NCBI RefSeq assembly: GCF_043641665.1
Contig: NC_092196.1
Span: 14,443,692-14,507,691 of the forward strand
DNA length: 64,000 nucleotides
Direction: 5' to 3'
From: Enoplosus armatus
Taxonomy: Eukaryota > Chordata > Actinopteri > Centrarchiformes > Enoplosidae
Shown: piece after piece, positions 44,426-58,910 of the stretch
Numbering within the stretch: the stretch's first letter is position 1
Layout: each line of letters starts with the position of its first letter
Notes under the pieces: model-generated
What the model was told of the DNA's origin: nothing
What the model saw: only the letters and a program-made list of their open reading frames with translations
The model's database searches: none
Made by a program: the position numbers and the translations under genes

Positions 44426-47400
44426 AGCTAAAGGAAGGGGTGGTTAGCGTGTGTGTTTTTTAATGGACAGGGAGGTTTGTGTGCCTGTGTGAGTGGTTTG
44501 GGTTTTGATGATGATGTACCTGTTTCTGGGTCAGTTTTCTAAATGTGGTCTGTCCATGACTCACACAGGGGTGATATTAGCGTGTGATGATGGCAGTGAG
44601 CTTTTTTTGCGGTGCGGCCCAGGGTGAAATGGGTGACTGATTTTACTACTGCAGTGTTTTGGATGAGGCACGAAGGCAGGCAGCGGCCTGCGTGGTAATT
44701 GGTTAACAGATGGAACGCCGGGTAGAGAAGTATGTGAGGTCAGTGGCCTGACTCTCAGACTAACACTGTGTCCATGTCATGGTTGGCCCCCCTGAGGTAG
44801 AGAGGGTGTGTCAGCTTGGCCTTACCTTTGAGCTTACAGCTAGAATGTCCTTTTAGATATGTGTACATATACAAACACGCATGACCTTCCTAACAAACAA
44901 AACATAAAACTGATCAGATATTATATAAACAAAACAAAAAAACCTGCAGGCTATAATGTATAACATATTAATGATTTTCTAAGCCACAGTCAGATTTTCA
45001 TGGCAGCCCTTTCTAGCATTGTAGACTGTCACAATGCCCCTCACTCCCCACTGAATGACACTCCTGCAGAGGAAACCAGATCCTTGCATGATGTTTGTTT
45101 TCTGCTTTTTTAAGCTTTGAAATCATACAGTAGGTGGGCCTATTTAACTGCCATCCACATGGGACATTTGTTGTTGAAACCCTGGGAATTTTAATATTTT
45201 GCAGATATTTCAGAGGGACACTCTCACTTTAAAATGGGATTGTCAAAGTCAGATAGGAAGTCTGGTAACCTTGGTATTTAGTCCATGTTTTAAATGACCA
45301 ATTACTCATTCAGAGCCACAGACTGACCACTACTTATGCTCCAGGGTTGTGTGGGCTCTAAATGACCTCTGTTGCTGTTTTCTGTCTTGTTGAAAACCCA
45401 GCGGCCCGCTGTCCTAAAATGACCATTAGCAATCCCATGGACTGAGCTGGCTGACTCTAGGGCAGCTCATAATCGTCATTAGAAAGGTCTTTAAGGTCTT
45501 TTGGGACTGAGCACTAAATACAGTTGTTAGAGCTTTCTCATTTATACAGACATGGTTAACCTGGCAGCTAACCAGCAGCCAGCTGTACACTCAGGAACTG
45601 ATTACTTTTTATACATAGAGGAGGAACGAAAAGTAGATTTACTTTCCTGTAGTGTCATTTTTTGACCCTAATTCTCTCTTCCAGACAATTTCACAATGAC
45701 TGACTTGTGCACAAATAATTCAAAATCTCAAAATATTCAGTGTGCTCATATAACATATAGGATGTTATTTGTATTCTTGCTGTCAACAGTGTATGGTAGG
45801 ATCAGCTCGACTGGTGGGATGAATATCATCCCTGTATCGCATTCTATCCCCCACTTTCTCTCTTTCCTTCTGAGTGTGCTGGAGGGTGCAGGACTCCCAG
45901 AGGTTTATGTCTGTGACTCTAAGCAAGAGTGACATTTCTCTGACAACACCCAGAACAGGCACACACATGCATGCGCACACGCACTCTCTCTTTCACACAC
46001 ACATTGTCTTTGTCTCCCTTTCTCCCTCCCCTTTGCTCTCTAGTTCACAAACATGTCAGCAATGGGATCCACAACAGACAAAGAGCCAAACAATACATTG
46101 AATCAATACCAACAAACATGGCTGAGGCTGTTACGCCTGTCATAGGTTATAGTATGAGTGACAGATGCCAATTAGCACACAGACATGCTTGATCATCTGG
46201 TCAATGCTGGACACACTGCCGCCAGTAATAAGGGTAACAACACGTTACCCTAGTAACTGCCACCATGGGACTCGACCAATGATTTTTTTTTGCGCCCATC
46301 TGCTCTTTTTTGCATTGCAGTAGGCACCTCCTGACCAGTTTTCTGTACGACCTTGCTTTCCCCTGCTCGATGAATCTTTTATGAGCCTGGCAATGTGGGT
46401 TTCTGTGTAGAAGATTGGAATATAAATATGGCTGTTGCGCCTAGAGCTCCTCTTCCCGCTCTGATACAAAAGCTTTCATAAGACTGAGCAGATTGGGCAA
46501 GCTGCTACTTGAACGGTGCTCTTCACATCTCCTCGCTTTTATTGGAAGACACACATCCCGAATCAGAGAGTGTTATGCATTCTCAAACACCAGACTTAGA
46601 TTCTGCTTCCACCTGCTAAATCACATGGCTGGACAGCATACCACACCCCTGAGACATCTTGCTTCCTTTCCTTCCGTTTGGTTTTTATGTCAAATTCTTT
46701 GTCGGATATTTTGCACAGCATAGTTTTCTCTTCGAAAGCCACATTCATGTTATAGAGTTGTGAGCTGTAGCAGCAAATGACATTAAATGAGAGGTGATAA
46801 AAAAAAGTGACAGAGTAAATCTTGGTTGAACTCCTGAAACTGTACTATGTCTCTTTCTCTCTTACTACCTCCCTCTTTTATCTCTTTTTCTCTACTTTGT
46901 CTCCCTCTCCACCTATTTCACATGAACATTGCTACCTTTATTCCAGAGAATCCTCTCCTCACCGCCATGCGTGAGTGTGACAGCATTGCCTCCAATGTTG
47001 AAAGCTAACTCAATTGCAGGGCTTTCATTTTGGGAAATGAAGGATGAGAGCTATGCGGTGCGGCAGAAGCGGGTGGCAAGAGGAACCATTTAATCGATGT
47101 GTTCTCCGCGTGGCACTGTCACAGCCACTCAGTAGGGCCATTGATGAGGGAGGTTCTCTCTGACTGCGCCAAGGCTTAAAGGCTCCAGTCAGGGAGGCGT
47201 GGGAGCCCAGCAGCCACCAGACACTGCTGCATATCAAGCAGGCTGGCAGAGCTGCTCTCTGCAGCCCCACGGTGAGCAGGGTAGAGAGGTCCTTTGATAT
47301 AGACACTACATGTAGGAGAGGGGAGATAACAAGATTCTCCAGTGGAAGGAACACCAGCTTACATTACATTATGCTGCCTGATTCTAAACCCCTGGGATTT

Positions 47401-50400
47401 CTCCAAGTCTACAAAACACACAGACACAGTAGTGTGTAATACTGGATGAGAACTCCACATCTGGAAGTAGAAGTCACAACTAGACTGTCATACATTTGTA
47501 TGCTGCTAATTGGGGACTCACTATGTCTCATATTAAAGAAAAAGTCAAATGGAATGATATCTGTAGCATTGATGACACTCACTGAAAGAAATGTGATCTA
47601 GCTTTGATGGATTACACAAAATTGGAGGAAAATGATGTAACACGCTGACTTTTGCATTAATTTTTCATAGATCAGAGGGCTCGGATTTAGATAAGGATAT
47701 TCGTCGAAAGGAACTTTTCTTAAAGTGAGTCCTGTGCATCCAGCTGTACAGTAGCAGTATGAATCCACTGCCCATTATGCCCTTTTGATTATTTACTGAG
47801 TATACAAACAAAACAAGCTTTTGAAACAATGGCTTTGAGCTTGCCCTGAGTTCTCAGTCTAAAACACTTTTCACCTTCTCTTTTCAAAAATCTGCAGCCT
47901 CAGACGCACAAAGACAGCCTGTGAAAAGAACAAAATGTATTTCTTTTATTCTCTTAAGAAAGCATCCTTTTGACCCTCTAGTCCCTTAGTAATACTCTCG
48001 GCAATGGGTATGCATATGTGCATTAAGTACAGCTAAGAAAAGTGTTAAAAGGGCTTTCATGCATTACAAATAAACACCAGCATTTACTGTACTTATGTAA
48101 CTGTGCATTCTGTACCACACACACATGTACAAACACTTTAGACAGATGCTGTGAATTGAAGATGCTGTGGTGATCAGGGTTGGTGGGCAGTGTCAGAGCA
48201 CAAAGTGAGAGGATGTGGACTGGGTTTGAATTAGTGCCCAGTGGAGTAGCTGAGCAGGGCAGCATGGTTGGGAAGTGAGAGAGAGAGAGAAAGACAGAGA
48301 GAGAGGGGAAGGAAAAGACAGAGCGGAGTTGCTGGAAATGAAAATTGGAGATTGCGGGAAGGGATAGAGGGAGAAATAGAGAGTGCCTTCCGAATGTGCC
48401 TGCCGACTGTGCCTGCAGGGTTATTATCTCCCCCATCCTAACCAAAAGGAGAATAATAATTACAGGCCTATCACTCCGTCACCATGATTTTATTCCCCTC
48501 ACTGGCACTGACACTCCTTGCAGATTGTCTTTAATTAGCTCCACATCGCTTAATCAATATGGCCGTGACCATGACAAAACAATGGCATGTGCATCCTGTC
48601 GCTCTGGCAAGAGAGACACAGGAAGCAGCAGGAAGAAATGATGAAGTGTTGACAGACAAGATGAGAGAAGAAAATGATGTAGAGTGGCATTTCTGTGGGA
48701 GGGGAAAAAGAGAAGCGTCATGCTCTGATAAAAACCTGCTCTCATGATGATTAGAGTCTGCACTTGCTTATCTACTATTGAGTTTGTGTGCATGCGGATG
48801 TGTAGCAAGATATATATGTCTGCATCTTGCCGAATCACAGGGTGAGAAAAGAAAGCAGGTTGAAGTCTCGGCTCAGCTGTATATGAGGAACAGTGATAGT
48901 CATATCATGTCAGACTATGCTATGGGATCTAATGCAGTAATCCTCGTTATATTTTTGAGCAGCACAGCTGAGTGCTTCAGCCACACTAATAGTGATGTGA
49001 TGAATAGGTATTCAGGAGAGGTCTCCTCTTTAAGCCTTAGTGCCTCAGGCTACTGGCCCTCTCAGGCCCAGCTCTCATCTCTTACTTCTCTCAGTGAAAG
49101 TAACAGCATGCAGAGAGCTGGTGCAGGGATCTTCAGAGAAGAGTACTTCTTCCTTGTAAGGCACGTTTTTCTACTTGGCATGTTCTGGATCGATATTTGC
49201 AGCTGCCATGCTTAAATCTGTGTTGATCTCATCCAAACAGCCCTGAACAAGACTATTAAATGTGAACAGTGAGACTCACTGAAACGGATTTGTACTCAGT
49301 GCATAATATTACTTTAGAGAGCATTTACACTGTGAAACAAGTGTGTTGGTATAATCTGTTTATTCAGGAAAGTGCCACTAAATCGAGAACATGAACAAGG
49401 AAATTAAAAGATTGTCAGATTATTATGGAGTGTATAGTCCTCCTTACACACAAGCCTTTGCTCTTCAAATTAGCATGAACACACTGTTGTTGTGCAGAGG
49501 TGGGCTCTTGCATAGGTGTGATTAAAATTTAAATTAGTGATTTAATCTGTGGGAGAAATATCCCCAGAATGTGTTACCCCTCTCAAAATTATTAAAAGGT
49601 TTTTCTGTCATTCTAATCTCCCATGCTTAGAGGTTGGATCTTATTTTGAATGCATTCTTGTCCATTTTACCCGAGGCAATCAGGCAGTAGTCAACAATGG
49701 TATGTCCCAGGAGGAATGAGCTGTGGAGTTGCAGACCGCCATGTCTTAAAGACAGCAAATGAAAATATTTATGTTAACGATTAGCAAAGGAAGCGCCTCC
49801 TTAAGGGAAGAATCTTCTCCCATTCCCTCCTTGTGCTGCATGGAATATTAATGCAAGGGGTGGCCTTTCTGATATCATGTCTCCCAGGCTGCACTCACAA
49901 ATATCATCATTAAGCACTGTAGATCTGCATCGTGCTCAGAGTGAAGAGCACGCTGCACAACCTCCTGCATCAACTGGAATCCTGCAGACAAAGACACAGA
50001 CTCCACACAGCAACTGTTTGTCTGCGTATAACACACACACACAAACTGACATATTCCCAAGCACACACATCCCACAGTGTAATTCACATTTTGAGGGAGG
50101 AGAGCTGAATTGAGATAGTAATTCAGGACATGTCGCTACATTCACGATACAGTTTATTGCCTCGTTCCTGCAGAACATTGCATCTGTTGCTGAGAGATTC
50201 AGCCTGATGATCCAATGCAACCCCCTGTGGTGAAGCACCAGACTCTATGGCCACTCTTTGCCATTAGGGCCTACTTCTCCTCCTTCCTCCCACCAACACC
50301 TTCCCACTCATGATACTTCTCATCTCACACTCGGCTAACTCCACAGAATATTACCCCCTTTATAATAGTCAAGTTACAGCCCTCTAATTTCTGCTGTGTA

Positions 50401-53400
50401 TACTCATTTTCTCCAGTTTGTTGATATTTTCCTGTCTGTTTGTTTAATCACTGAATGGATCAGCGGCTGCTCATTTTGACAATGCAGCTGAGAGTGTGCA
50501 GATTATATGACTGGAATCATCAGCAGGGTGTTGGGGGAAGGTTCAAGGAACACAGGCTAACACAAGACTGTTTATTTGTTTTAATAATTCTCTCAACTCT
50601 TTCCACCAGCAAGGCGAAACTCCATAAAAGCACACAGTGACAAGCTAATTTGTTTATCTACAAGATTCTCCTAACCATTTTTGCCCATAACTCCATGTGG
50701 CTGTAAATGTAACATTCAGTTAGGGGCTGTTTTGGGATTCCTCCCCACTGCACACTGTGCCTGTGTTGAACTAATAATGTGTCCCTAATTAAATGTTACA
50801 GCTTCTCTGAGCATTAATGACCTGAAGACAGAGGATACAAATGGAGGCTTCAGTGTGAGCTCTGACAAAGAAACTGGACACACGACTGCAGGCTGGTTCT
50901 GTCCCTTCATTACTAATATACAGTTATAGCTGATGGGTTCTGGTCATTGTTTGCTCCAGACCATGTTGAGCACAGAGCATTAAGAGGTTTTTTTCCACAA
51001 TTGGCTGCTACAAACTCTCAGTCAACCAGACTGTAATTGGCAGGATCTCACCACTCCTCTCTGGTCCTGTTAGTTTCGCTGTTGCAGACGTGGCAGAAAA
51101 CAGACAAGATGTAAATTCATCACCTCAGGGAGTTTCAAATGCATCACCCATCCTTTTCTCTCTTTTTGGTTCCTCTCGCTGTCTCTCTCTCTCTCTCTGA
51201 CTCTCCTCACAGTCTTTTTTTGTCTATCTCTTGTGTTATTCCTTGACTTATTTTCCTCTTGTGTAACCTACCACAGCGATTAGCTAATCATGGTGATACC
51301 TTCACTCTGTGACTGGGTGATATTTGTAAACAATGACTCAGACAGAGACCAAATGACAAAATGCAGACACTCTGTCCACTGGTTGTCTCTTTAGTCATCT
51401 AACAAGGTACTAGGTGCGTGGCATCTAAGATAAGATCAGCTCTCAGCTCTTCTGCAGACATAGATGAACACATCATAATGAAACAAAGCACTTTACCAGT
51501 ACAGTAATAAGACAATGGAATGGCACTCAACTCCAGTACTGCAGAAACTGTTTTAAAAATGCTCTCAGCTGCAACAATAAGATTCTATATAGAGGTCTAA
51601 TTCAGATTTGTAAATATTAGCACGCTAAATGTGTGTTTTATCAGTTGTGCTGTCTAAAACTGAAAATGTGGTTGACAGCACTCAGCGGAAGGCAAGTTAC
51701 CATCTGGATGACAAAACTCAATTATTCTGGGTGATGGTGACATGGCCAACACCACAAGTTCAGTGAAGGGCGTTTTGAGGAGGCAAGTGGCCATGGGGGG
51801 GCAGTCTCAATTAGCAGGCTTTCTTTGAGCCTCAGCTACCTTTCTGCTGGGCTGAAGACAGATTTGCTGTCAGTAATTACTCAATTTACAGGAATAGCTT
51901 TCCCTATGCAACAGAGAGAATGTTTGATTAGCTGGGTGGGAGAAAGGTCAGGATGTGGCAGTGGCTTTCTGCTGTTGGATCCAGAAAAGAGTGGGTTTTG
52001 TGGGACATTGGCAATCAGGTCATGGAGCCAGGAAATGATCATAGTAATTGTGTGTGTGTGTGTGTAAATGCGTATCTGTGTGCATGTGCATATGTGTGAG
52101 TGCCTCCGTGTGTGTGGGCAATTCAACTGGGAACATTTACCACAGGAAGTGCTGCACAGAGTCGAATTCATCTGGTACTGTTGGCATAAGTAGACGCAGA
52201 ACAGTGGATAGAGACATGCTGCGCTGCAGAATACATGGCAGCTGATTGCTACATGTAGTTCTTGCCTATTGCTTTGATCAAGCCTTTTCTTTAGCAAGCC
52301 TCAAGCAAAATGTGACGCCCTGCTTGTCCCTGATTGAGCTATCTGATATTCAACCATATACCATTCATTCATACCAAATACCCTACTAATAATAATGCAT
52401 AAGCCCCCATGGACTGTTGAGATTGTAATCAAGGGAGCAATCAGGAGCAATCAATCCTTCCATGAACAGAATTCAAATACATGTTCCAGCAATACATTCA
52501 TGATGCTTGTAAGAAGAAGTTCACTGAACTAGGATTTCTCCAATGCCATGTTTGCTTGCTCAAAGCGGCAATGTAAATTTTTGCAATTTAGCCTCTTCAA
52601 CTGCATCTGTTCCTCTGGTAGGTCATTAAAAAGGCAGGTTGAGTGGCTGCTAGAACACATATAAAGTTCTAGTAAATACATCTACAATCTTTCATCTTGT
52701 GGTGCAATTGTAAAGAAATGTTGCCTTGGGTTTGAATATTTCACTCAACCAGAGGATGATATTGCAGATAAAGAATATCTATACTTGATCAAAGAACAGT
52801 TTCACTTTACAGGTACTTCTAGAGTACTTCATTTTGAGAGACTAATTGAGTACATCAAAGGTTAAGAGGCCTGGTATGAGTCTTGGTCTCAGATCTGTAG
52901 TCTTTCCTCGTCATATATTGTGAATGTGTCACCTAGTCTTCAGTGTGGGTTGATTAGATGGGCTCTAAGGGCTATTCTGTAAAAACAATGGATGGACTCA
53001 CCGCAGGGTATTGTAGGTGTGTGACAATCGATACAGCCAGGCCAACACACTTACTGTATTGATATTCTTTCTCACGCATTCCCACTGAAAGGACAGATTC
53101 TCACCTGTTAACAGACATTATTGTATTTCAGCACTGTTGAGGGCTGAGCCGCAGGCAGTGACACTGTTTTGTTCCTTGCTTTTGTTTCATACAATAGTGA
53201 CCGAAATACTGTATATTACGTGCATGTCACAGCTCAACTGGGTCTCTCACACAACACTGTGGCAACCACCATTAGAGGGTATTGTAGACATTTCACAGCT
53301 CAGTGGAGAGAAAGCGTAGCTCATGCAAGTGGACACAAATCCAGAGAGGCATTGACACACACAAACAAATCTATGCATGCATATGTAAACACATACACAC

Positions 53401-53937
53401 AGAAATTGACACATTTTAACACATAAGCTTTACATGCATGCACATGAAAACACATACGTCTCATAGTCAAACACACACCATCTAAAGTAATTTTATTGTC
53501 TTTTGGAGATTATAGTGCTATAGTGCAAGTATAAACTTGTAAAACTGTGCTGATACAAGCTGAACATGCAAGGTTATCGACTCCCATGTAAGTTTCATGC
53601 AAGCCACATTTATCATGTCACGATTCATATCTGTCAATTGCCTCTGTGGGACAGAGGTCCTACTTCATTTGTGGTGAACGCTCACTGCTTGAATTATTGA
53701 ACATATTCAACTCAATAGGAAGTGTTCTCTGTACTTTATGCATGCAGGGGTCGATGCATGTGTACTCTATAGTCCTCCTGTGGTCTCCGTCACTACTATA
53801 AAATGTAAAAGCCCAGATGAGTTTCCTTAATCAAAGGCCCACAGGAGCCGTTAATAGATTAAACACTCCATGTTGAAAGCACACCACTGTTTGCCTGCCT
53901 GAACCCTGGGGTACACCCTATTTATGCCATTTAAATA

Positions 53938-53951
53938 GTTGCCATGGTAAT
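53938..53951. promoter_or_regulatory. RFX X-box-like site GTTGCCATGGTAAT
   Basis: One mismatch from the GTNRCC-RGYAAC palindromic consensus of RFX factors. It lies at the edge of a repeat-free section in the olfm1 intron. Confidence 0.35.
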
Positions 53952-55836
53952 GGGGTCACGCTTTGTTTAGGCTGATTTTGATCTTGATATATTTAGAAGG
54001 CAGTGGGCCTCCATGTCCATCATCTAATTAATGAATTATGACTCAGAAAAATAGCCAGTATTCTTAGACCCAGATGACTCCAGCATCTTTCAGAGCTCAG
54101 GCGGGGGCTCGCTGCCTCAGTCATAACAGCTCTGCATCATTATGAAGGAGGTCTGTGTAATTAGCTGAGGTGTAATTTGGTCCCGTATTTCAGCTGTGAA
54201 TCTGTAGCTGGCTGTGTGTTTGTGCTCACTGAGAATTTGGGTAGATTTTGGCACTTTCTGCTCCCCAGTATTGTTATCTCACCCAGAGCTTGTCCCTATG
54301 ACCTCGGGGCTTTATAGCGCTCTACTGCCATCCATGGGTGTGCACAAATGCTGCCATTCCTGCAGTTGGTGGGCATTTTTTGAACTGATTAAAAATGCCC
54401 TTTATAGAGCACGCCCACCGGCTAGGAGCAGAGTGGATTTTTTTTTATGTTTATGATAAAGCAAAAAGCACAAGGCCATGTTGGCACGTCTATGTGGAGG
54501 CACAACGTGTGTGCATGTAGATGCTCCACGGTATTCAATAGTAATGCAGATCTGAGTCCAAGCATGCGACAAGACATCTAAGATCACCAGTGAAAGTATA
54601 TGAGCTCAGGACAGAAATAGCAGAAGCTAAGACACATGCAGGGTAAAGGCAAAACACGATATGATGCCATTTTTTCTCATTGCTAGAGGGGCCAAGAGAG
54701 ACAACAGAGAGGCAGAGAGAGTGAGAGGAGTTAAAGGCTAAATAAAATTCACGGAGAAGGAGAACAAAAGACAGCGACAGAGAATTGGAGATAATGACAC
54801 AGCAGAGTAGCAGCAAAAATGAGGCTGGCCAATTATTAGAGTGGAAATTATGAGGAATGGCTGTGAAAATTAATCAAAAAGGATTAAATTAATACAGGTT
54901 AAACGGCTGCCTTCCTCTCTAGCTAATATTTAATGAAAGCTTGTTCTGCCAACAGACTCTGTGATTAGACAGATGATTGGCAGAGCCTGGAATTCCGTGA
55001 GTTATGGCAGATTGTCCTCATCACACTCATTATTCCCATCCTTTATTTGGTCCATCACTTTACAAAAGATGACATCTGACCTGCACTCTGTGAGAGGAAT
55101 TGTAAGTTTGAAAGAGATCAGGTGCACTCCACTCTACACAGCTAAAGTAAATACATATGTTTTTAACAATGGTCTCTGATTAAAAGATGCCTTGACATAG
55201 AAAGAAATGGTGCAAAGGTGAAAACCTCTGAGAGAAGATATGATGTGGGAGTTTCTGTGGGACATTGAACATCAAGCAGGTGCAGCATGGACACAGTATT
55301 TTGTTGGCACAAATGAATAAAAACGTCTCAGTTTCTATGAGAAAAGAAGCATTGTCATCAAACTAGAGAGAGAATAGAGTTGTGTACACAGCCAAAATCA
55401 GAATGCAAGCTAAAGAAGAGAGATAAAGAAATTGGGGGAAATTCATACAGTGTAATACTTGCCATTAAGGTTTTGTATTCATATGGTACTAATCTATCAT
55501 CTGAAGAAATAAGGAATTACCCATCAGAGTTTTCTTTATTTCTAATCTAAAGTCATTGTATTTTAATCTATATGTGCATGACCACAGTCCCTATAGTAAA
55601 TAGCTGAGACAGCTACTGTATATGTCTGCTGACTATTGATGGTTATTATATCAGAATAAAGTTTATTTAATGATCACAAGACAGTTTAGGTTATTTTGAG
55701 ATCAGAAAATAATTATTGTGTAATCATTAGACAGCAAAACATAAAAAGAGCTACACACATGACCTTGTTGCCCATTATAACTGTTTCTAACTTTGTGAGA
55801 ACCAAAATCGAGTTTTGAGTGATACATTTTTACAAA

Positions 55837-56032
55837 AATGAGGACAATCTGACTTGTCCTCTGTTATGAAATAGTCCTTTAGACTCTGTAAGGGTTAACA
55901 ATTGGTTTTAAGTTAAGGTTAAGGTAAGGCATGTAGTCCGGGTAATAGAAGTTGTGGTATAGGGACTAGAGAGTGCATTCTGTCAAATAGGGTCCTCACA
56001 GCTGTAGATTAATGTGTGTGTGTGTTTACTGT
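55837..56032 (+). repeat. Diverged fish-type interspersed repeat (GGTTAAGG family), copy 2
   Basis: Starts TGAGGACAATCTGACTTGTC, has TTGGTTTTAAGTTAAGG and AAGGTAAGGCATGTAG, and ends GGGTCCTCACAGCTG followed by a (TG)n tail. Same arrangement as the copy near 44220 but better preserved. Confidence 0.6.
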
Positions 56033-58280
56033 GCATTTTCTGTGTTACCTCAGTATTGCATAAGGCATTATTAAGACATATTTGGCAGTCAAATTGTATA
56101 AATTGGAGCCACTGGAGGGAAATGTAAGAAATAAATGTGCTGTAGCCATGGATTTCTTCGCAGTGAATCGTTCAGCTTACTTCTTGCCACAGTTCTACAC
56201 GGGCTGGTATCTTTAATTATCCAAGATGGTGCATCAATAAGCACCATCTTGAATGACTTTGTTTTTCACTCAGTCCTCTTATTTCAGTTTGTTTTCTTTG
56301 AGGAAGCTGTGTACGGGAGCCTGGTTAAATGCAGAAAGAAGGGTGAAGGACGTCTGTATCCATGTTTAAATCTTTGCTGCCACCCTGTGAATATGACGAT
56401 TACTGCATTCTCTTTCGACGGTGCATTAAAGGAAATGTATAGTACGGCACATAACAAAACATAGCTTTCCTCACACACATGAAGCTTGGGAGCAAAACCC
56501 CCTAAATGTAAACACCACTGTATTTAAATACATGAATATAATTTCATTATAAATATTTACATGCATATTATATTATATATGTATATAATTAGATGACATA
56601 CGTGATATATTATGCCCCTGGACATTGGCATAACCCTACCAGGAAACCAACATCAGTGTGTTTGTGTGTGTACATGTCCTTCTTTGCACTGAACCTTTTT
56701 TTGCCTCACTAAGACCTCTGTTAGACACTGGCTTACTCTCTCTGGCTGTACGTAAAAACTGCTTACTGGATGCAATTCCACTGAAAACCACACGGGGACA
56801 GTCTTGCTACAAAAATGGAGGAGCCAACATAGGCGCAAGACTGATGTGGGTGCCAGCAGGTGAGCTGAGGAGGGCTGACATTTTTTGGATGGGGCTCAGA
56901 AAGCTGTCTGTTCTCATATCACTTCACAGTACACCCCACACAGAGGAGCCCATATCACTCACCCAATGTGACTGTGTGGGGAGGGGAGCCCATCCATGGC
57001 TGACAAAATGAATAAGTCAGCAGACCAGGAAGCAGGCAAGAAATGGAGATGACCTGGCCGTTTTGTCTGAGTAGGCCATTCTGTCATCATTATGCTTGGC
57101 TGTTTAGGGCGTGACATGACACTGCCAGTGGCCCAGTATCTTGCTGGAAATTGTTGCAAGGAGAAGCTTCAAGCTTCAAGGAGAAATCTGAGATGCCCTC
57201 CAACTCACATCCCGCTTCATACCTCATTCCATCTGGCCAATTGGTGTAGAGGTGAGTGGCAAATTCAGACAGCTATGATTTGGAGACAAAATGCACACCC
57301 CTCATCCAAAGAGCCGATCTAAACTTCAGAACATGTCTGAAGTCTGTCCTGTCAGATCAGGCTTGAAGCATTGTCCCAGAGGTGAAATGATACCAAAATA
57401 GGCAGTGAGGTGATCGGTATGATATCTGACAATGGCTTACCTGCTGTGATTGTGCTGAAAGCTACTTGGATTATAGCAATACAACAATGGTGAAAATATA
57501 CCAGATGAAAAATAACATGTAATCCCCCATATTCAAGGAAAGCATGCTATAGCAGCCGGGTAAGGGGAAATCCAAGCTTTATTTTTCAGTTTTACATTAC
57601 ATTTACAAAGTGTATTGAAGGCTTTAATCTACTTCAAGCCACAATTCTATCATTTATGCCAATTCAATCTTCATCCAAATTTGCGCTTGTGCACTACTTT
57701 TAGAGCATCAGCAACATTTTACGTAGTGAGGGCATTCTAACTGAATATGGTGATATGTTTATGCCTCAGGCAGAGTGGAGTTGGTAAGATACTGTAAAAA
57801 TGCAAGCTACAGCCTGATTTAGGATATGTCATGAAGCAGAATGACAGATAAGCTGTCAGAAGCAGTCGTTGGCAGGAGCACCTGGATCTCTCCCACATTA
57901 ATACCTTGCTGAACCGCCTGCCCATGTCTCCCCTCATGAGCCCCTGGCCACCCTTAAATCTATATCCTCTCTCCCCCATCCAGTGCAGACAGTGTGATGA
58001 GGCTGCAGGACAGTCTACTGTGTCTGGGATGCCCTGGGCACACACATGTCACATAACATAGAGCACAGATCAGCCTTCTTAAATCAGTCTCTCTCTGATC
58101 TCCACGCCTGAGAAATTCACACACACACACCAAGATGTGAGTCATAAAAGAACAGCCAAATGTCAGAAAGGAAAGGAAAAGAATAGATACATGCATGCAA
58201 AACAGGGCTGGCAAGAACAGAGTAGAGGCTGATTGGGAGGGGATGACAGAGAGGCAGCCAATGCGCAGCACTGCATCTTG

Positions 58281-58387
58281 AGGAAGAGAGGGGAAGAGAG
58301 AGGGAGAGAGAGAGAAAGGGAGAGACAAGGGGAGAGTGAGGAAGTGAGAGAGTGGGAAAGTGAGCGAGAGAGAGGAAGGGGGTGAGG
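58281..58387 (+). repeat. Polypurine (GA)-rich tract
   Basis: About 100 bases of GAGAGG/GGGAGA-type sequence, nearly free of pyrimidines, 280-390 bp upstream of the A-type olfm1 start. Possible GAGA-type or triplex-forming promoter element. Confidence 0.8.
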
Positions 58388-58396
58388 CTGAGGCAG

Positions 58397-58910
<514 letters not shown>

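Noticed and set aside
45690..46110. Short overlapping frames around a CA-rich segment in the olfm1 intron
   Set aside because: They lack splice context, homology or codon bias, and are consistent with chance.
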